In this document: positions 61,625 through 64,000 of the stretch, piece after piece
Layout: each line of letters starts with the position of its first letter
Numbering within the stretch: position 1 is the first letter of the stretch
Assembly: GCA_018335855.1 (NCBI GenBank)
Contig: JAGXRM010000054.1
Span: 1 to 64,000, forward strand
Source of the DNA: Clostridiales bacterium
GTDB taxonomy: Bacteria > Bacillota > Dethiobacteria > Dethiobacterales > Dethiobacteraceae
DNA length: 64,000 nucleotides
Direction: 5' to 3'
Translations under genes and position numbers: made by a program
The notes under the pieces: generated by a model
Told to the model about the DNA's origin: nothing
Databases searched by the model: none
The model's input: the letters and a program-made list of their open reading frames with translations, nothing else

Positions 61625-62725
61625 ATGAGTACATCTAAAATAAAACGTTTAGGTATCCTTACAGGAGGTGGTGACTGCCCCGGGCTGAACGCGGTCATCC
61701 GCGCGGTGGCCAAGACCGCCTTTAACCGCTACAACATTGAGGTTCTTGGTATTACCAACGGGTTTCGCGGCATCATGGAAAATGAACATTTTCTCTTGAA
61801 TGATAGTCATGTCTCCGGTATTCTTCACCGCGGCGGCACCATTTTAGGTACCACCAATAGGGACAATCCCTTTCGCTATCCTGTAGGCACAGAGAACGGC
61901 ACCACTGTGTGGGGTGACGTTTCCGACCAAGCCATGGCCAACTTAAAAAAAATGGAGATTGAAGCCCTGATTGTCGTCGGCGGAGACGGCAGCCTGATTA
62001 TCGGCAACGAGTTATATAAAAAAGGAATCCCGGTGGTGGGAATCCCCAAAACCATAGATAACGATCTTTCTGCCACAGATATTACCTTCGGCTTTGATAC
62101 CGCTTTAAACACGGCCACTGATGCCATAGACAAACTTCATACCACAGCTGAATCCCATCACCGCGCCATGATTCTGGAAGTCATGGGCCGCAATGCCGGT
62201 TGGATTGCACTTCATTCCGGAATGGCCGGTGGTGCCGACGTAATTTTGATCCCCGAAATTCCCTTTACCTATGATTCTATTTATAATAAAATTAGCGATC
62301 GGCAAAACCGTGGCAAAAAGTTTTCCATCATCGTTGTGGCAGAAGGAGCAACATTACCCGACGGTGATCTGGTTTATCAAAAAGAAGTAATAGATAACCC
62401 TCATCACAGTAAGTTAGGCGGTGTGGCCGACATCGTTGGCAGTGAAATTCAAAAGCAGTTTGGTGTGGAAACACGGGTAACCGTTCTTGGCCACCTGCAG
62501 CGCGGCGGCACACCCACTCCCTTTGACCGTATCCTTGGCACCAGGTTTGGCGTCAAAGCAGTAGAACTGGCCATGGCCGGAGAATTTGGTAAAATGGTTT
62601 GCCTCTGCAGCGGTGCCATTCAATCCGTTTCCATGGAAGACGCAGTAGCAGTGCAAAAATTGGTCAGAGCCGACGGAGAATTGGTCAGAGCGGCCAAGTC
62701 TGTTGGCACATCATTTGGTGACTGA
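61625..62725 (+). CDS. pfkA: 6-phosphofructokinase
   Basis: This 366-aa enzyme phosphorylates fructose 6-phosphate. Motifs: LTGGGDCPGLNAVIRAV, the nucleotide site VVGGDGSL, the catalytic GIPKTIDNDL, MGRNAGWIALHSG and LGHLQRGGTPTPFDR. The Gly of GGDGS points to ATP use, whereas the Lys of PKTIDND is usual in PPi-dependent enzymes; this mixed pattern is typical of long group III forms. AGGAGG precedes the ATG. It is followed by thiD-thiN after 9 nt. Confidence 0.93.
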   Translation: MSTSKIKRLGILTGGGDCPGLNAVIRAVAKTAFNRYNIEVLGITNGFRGIMENEHFLLNDSHVSGILHRGGTILGTTNRDNPFRYPVGTENGTTVWGDVSDQAMANLKKMEIEALIVVGGDGSLIIGNELYKKGIPVVGIPKTIDNDLSATDITFGFDTALNTATDAIDKLHTTAESHHRAMILEVMGRNAGWIALHSGMAGGADVILIPEIPFTYDSIYNKISDRQNRGKKFSIIVVAEGATLPDGDLVYQKEVIDNPHHSKLGGVADIVGSEIQKQFGVETRVTVLGHLQRGGTPTPFDRILGTRFGVKAVELAMAGEFGKMVCLCSGAIQSVSMEDAVAVQKLVRADGELVRAAKSVGTSFGD

Positions 62726-62734
62726 GGTGGAATC

Positions 62735-64000
62735 ATGTATAAAGCATTGACGATTGCCGGATCCGACTCCGGTGGCGGCGCCGGGATCCAGACAGATCTT
62801 AAAACATTTACCGCCCTGGGTGTTTACGGCACCAGCGTGATCACCGCACTAACAGCGCAGAACACGTTAGGTGTACACGGTATTCATACTGTTCCCGAAG
62901 ATTTTATTGCGCGCCAACTTGAGGCGGTGCTCTCAGACATTCCTGTGCAAGCGGCGAAAACCGGCATGCTGGGTGACTCAGCTACAATATCAGTCGTTGC
63001 TGAGATGCTGACAAAGTACCGGATACTGAATTTGGTAGTTGACCCGGTGATGATTGCGCAAAGCGGAGACCGCCTCTTACAGGAAGATTCCGTGGATGTC
63101 CTGCGTAATAAATTACTGCCGCTGTCGCTCATAGCAACTCCCAATCTTCCCGAGGCCGGTTTCCTGCTGGACAGGGAAATCACCAATGTAAGTGAAATGG
63201 AGACTGCTGCCAAGGAAATCCGTCTTCTCGGACCCCGATGCGTTCTCGTCAAAGGAGGCCATCTTCCCGGCGAGGAAATGGTTGATGTTTTTTACGACGG
63301 CAACTCGTACCACCACCTTACGGCAAAGAAAATTGACACAAAAAACACCCACGGAACCGGATGCACATATGCTGCCGCCATAACAGCCCACCTTGCCCGG
63401 GGTCTTACACCTCTCGAGGCGGTGCAGTTAGCTAAACATTTTATTACCGACGCTATCTCCCACGGCATCTGTGTTGGTGCCGGTTACGGCCCCACTAATC
63501 CCATCGGCTCTCTGTTGCGCGAATTGGAAACTAGCCGCGTCATAGAGGGGTTGCGTACCGTTCTGGAACAACTTATGCAATCCCCTGGAGTTTCAAACCT
63601 GCTGGCTGAAGGCGAAACCAACTTATTCTATGCTCTGGAAGATGCCATAACATTATCTGATATCGCTTCCTATTCCGCACCTCTCCTGCGTAGCCAGGGC
63701 AAAATTGAAGCCCTGGGTGCCCCGGTTTTCGATAGCGCCCACCCGGTCGCGCCCATCCTTTTAGCCGCCCGCCAGACTAATTCGCGCATCCGTTTGATGA
63801 TTAACCTGCGCTTCAGCGAAGAAATTATCGCCGCAGCCCAAGCCATGGACTGGTCTATTGTCGAATTCACGGAAACCCCACTCTTCAACTCTTCAGACAT
63901 TCCATCCATTCTTTATGACCGCGGCACCTCAGACCGCCCCCCTCAAATCTTCCTCTTTGCCTCCACCCCAACCGACCTGGCCGACAAAACCGCAACCCTC
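62735..64000 (+). CDS. thiD: ThiD-ThiN fusion: HMP/HMP-P kinase and thiamine-phosphate synthase (partial, runs off the end)
   Basis: The open frame continues to the last base (422 codons seen). Residues 1-260 are ThiD: ALTIAGSDSGGGAGIQTDLKTF, AAKTGMLGD, LVVDPVMIAQSGDRLL, TPNLPEAGFLL, LVKGGHLPGEE and NTHGTGCTYAAAITA. From about residue 280 a ThiN domain follows (GVSNLLAEGETNLFYALEDA, GAPVFDSAHPVAPILLAARQ, LMINLRFSEEIIAAAQ, SILYDRG), which in known fusions replaces ThiE. GAGGTGG precedes the ATG. No TPP riboswitch lies upstream; it is probably cotranscribed with pfkA. Confidence 0.92.
   Translation, partial: MYKALTIAGSDSGGGAGIQTDLKTFTALGVYGTSVITALTAQNTLGVHGIHTVPEDFIARQLEAVLSDIPVQAAKTGMLGDSATISVVAEMLTKYRILNLVVDPVMIAQSGDRLLQEDSVDVLRNKLLPLSLIATPNLPEAGFLLDREITNVSEMETAAKEIRLLGPRCVLVKGGHLPGEEMVDVFYDGNSYHHLTAKKIDTKNTHGTGCTYAAAITAHLARGLTPLEAVQLAKHFITDAISHGICVGAGYGPTNPIGSLLRELETSRVIEGLRTVLEQLMQSPGVSNLLAEGETNLFYALEDAITLSDIASYSAPLLRSQGKIEALGAPVFDSAHPVAPILLAARQTNSRIRLMINLRFSEEIIAAAQAMDWSIVEFTETPLFNSSDIPSILYDRGTSDRPPQIFLFASTPTDLADKTATL

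Noticed and set aside
62600-62734. TPP riboswitch upstream of thiD-thiN
   Set aside because: The 9-nt spacer after pfkA leaves no room and no CTGAGA-type THI element is visible.
1-64000. CRISPR array, tRNA/rRNA genes or prophage
   Set aside because: No regularly spaced direct repeats, no cloverleaf with a TTCGA-type arm and no phage structural or integrase genes were seen. A tRNA scan would settle the RNA part.

Overview
The window looks like a chromosome segment from an anaerobic, endospore-forming, single-membrane member of the Firmicutes (Clostridia) with carbon-monoxide and one-carbon (Wood-Ljungdahl-type) metabolism. The evidence is an alpha/beta-type small acid-soluble spore protein, AddAB rather than RecBCD, a Tad/Flp pilus locus without an outer-membrane secretin, a CO dehydrogenase operon, folD and fchA, ADP-forming acetyl-CoA synthetase, and strong AGGAGG ribosome sites with many GTG and TTG starts. 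No rRNA, tRNA, prophage or CRISPR array was seen. Species cannot be named from this sequence alone.

Layout. 1-4.7 kb: a GC-rich repeat, a macro-domain protein, a rhomboid protease, a DUF1294 protein, cobT under a cobalamin riboswitch with its own terminator, an EamA exporter, a promoter-to-terminator unit that looks like a structured RNA, and a 5'-truncated universal stress gene. 4.8-17.7 kb: a five-gene minus-strand DNA-end-processing operon (ATL-like protein, YhaO/SbcD-like nuclease, YhaN-like ATPase, addB, addA). 17.9-26.2 kb: a leuB-like dehydrogenase, a TPR protein, a CCA-adding enzyme, a trypsin-like protease with permuted domain order, a PadR-controlled two-part permease, an orphan nucleotidyltransferase fragment and a YchF-like GTPase. 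26.3-28.1 kb: a soluble chemoreceptor and FliK-like/FlhB-like remnants of flagellar export.

28.2-38.9 kb: a complete monoderm tad locus (two Flp pilins, TadE, TadG, CpaB, CpaE, TadA, TadB, TadC, DUF192, prepilin peptidase), with a DegS/DegU-like two-component pair immediately upstream. 39-42 kb: ADP-forming acetyl-CoA synthetase plus a DRTGG/BioD-like partner. 42.3-50.4 kb: endonuclease IV, the spore protein, a thiamine-binding protein, the cooF-cooS-FAD oxidoreductase operon, folD, fchA and two small genes. 50.5-54.4 kb: superoxide dismutase, a ~300-bp MITE-like element that supplies the end of a DUF1786 gene, a 43-aa desulforedoxin, an HD-GYP protein and rubredoxin. 54.6-61.5 kb: the pstSCAB-phoU-phoB-phoR operon behind a clear four-repeat Pho box. 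61.6-64 kb: phosphofructokinase and a ThiD-ThiN fusion that runs off the end.

How it fits together: CO oxidation (CooS/CooF plus an NAD(P)H-type flavoprotein), folate one-carbon steps, corrinoid salvage (CobT) and ATP from acetyl-CoA (Acd) fit an acetogenic or CO-using lifestyle. SOD, desulforedoxin and rubredoxin sit nearby as oxygen defence. The points most worth following up are the circularly permuted protease, the structured RNA at 4.17-4.40 kb, the ATL-like domain (active Cys replaced by Gly) in the recombination operon, the GC-rich repeat shared in inverted orientation by the two ends of a 51-kb span, and the G/C-block ladder in front of cpaB.
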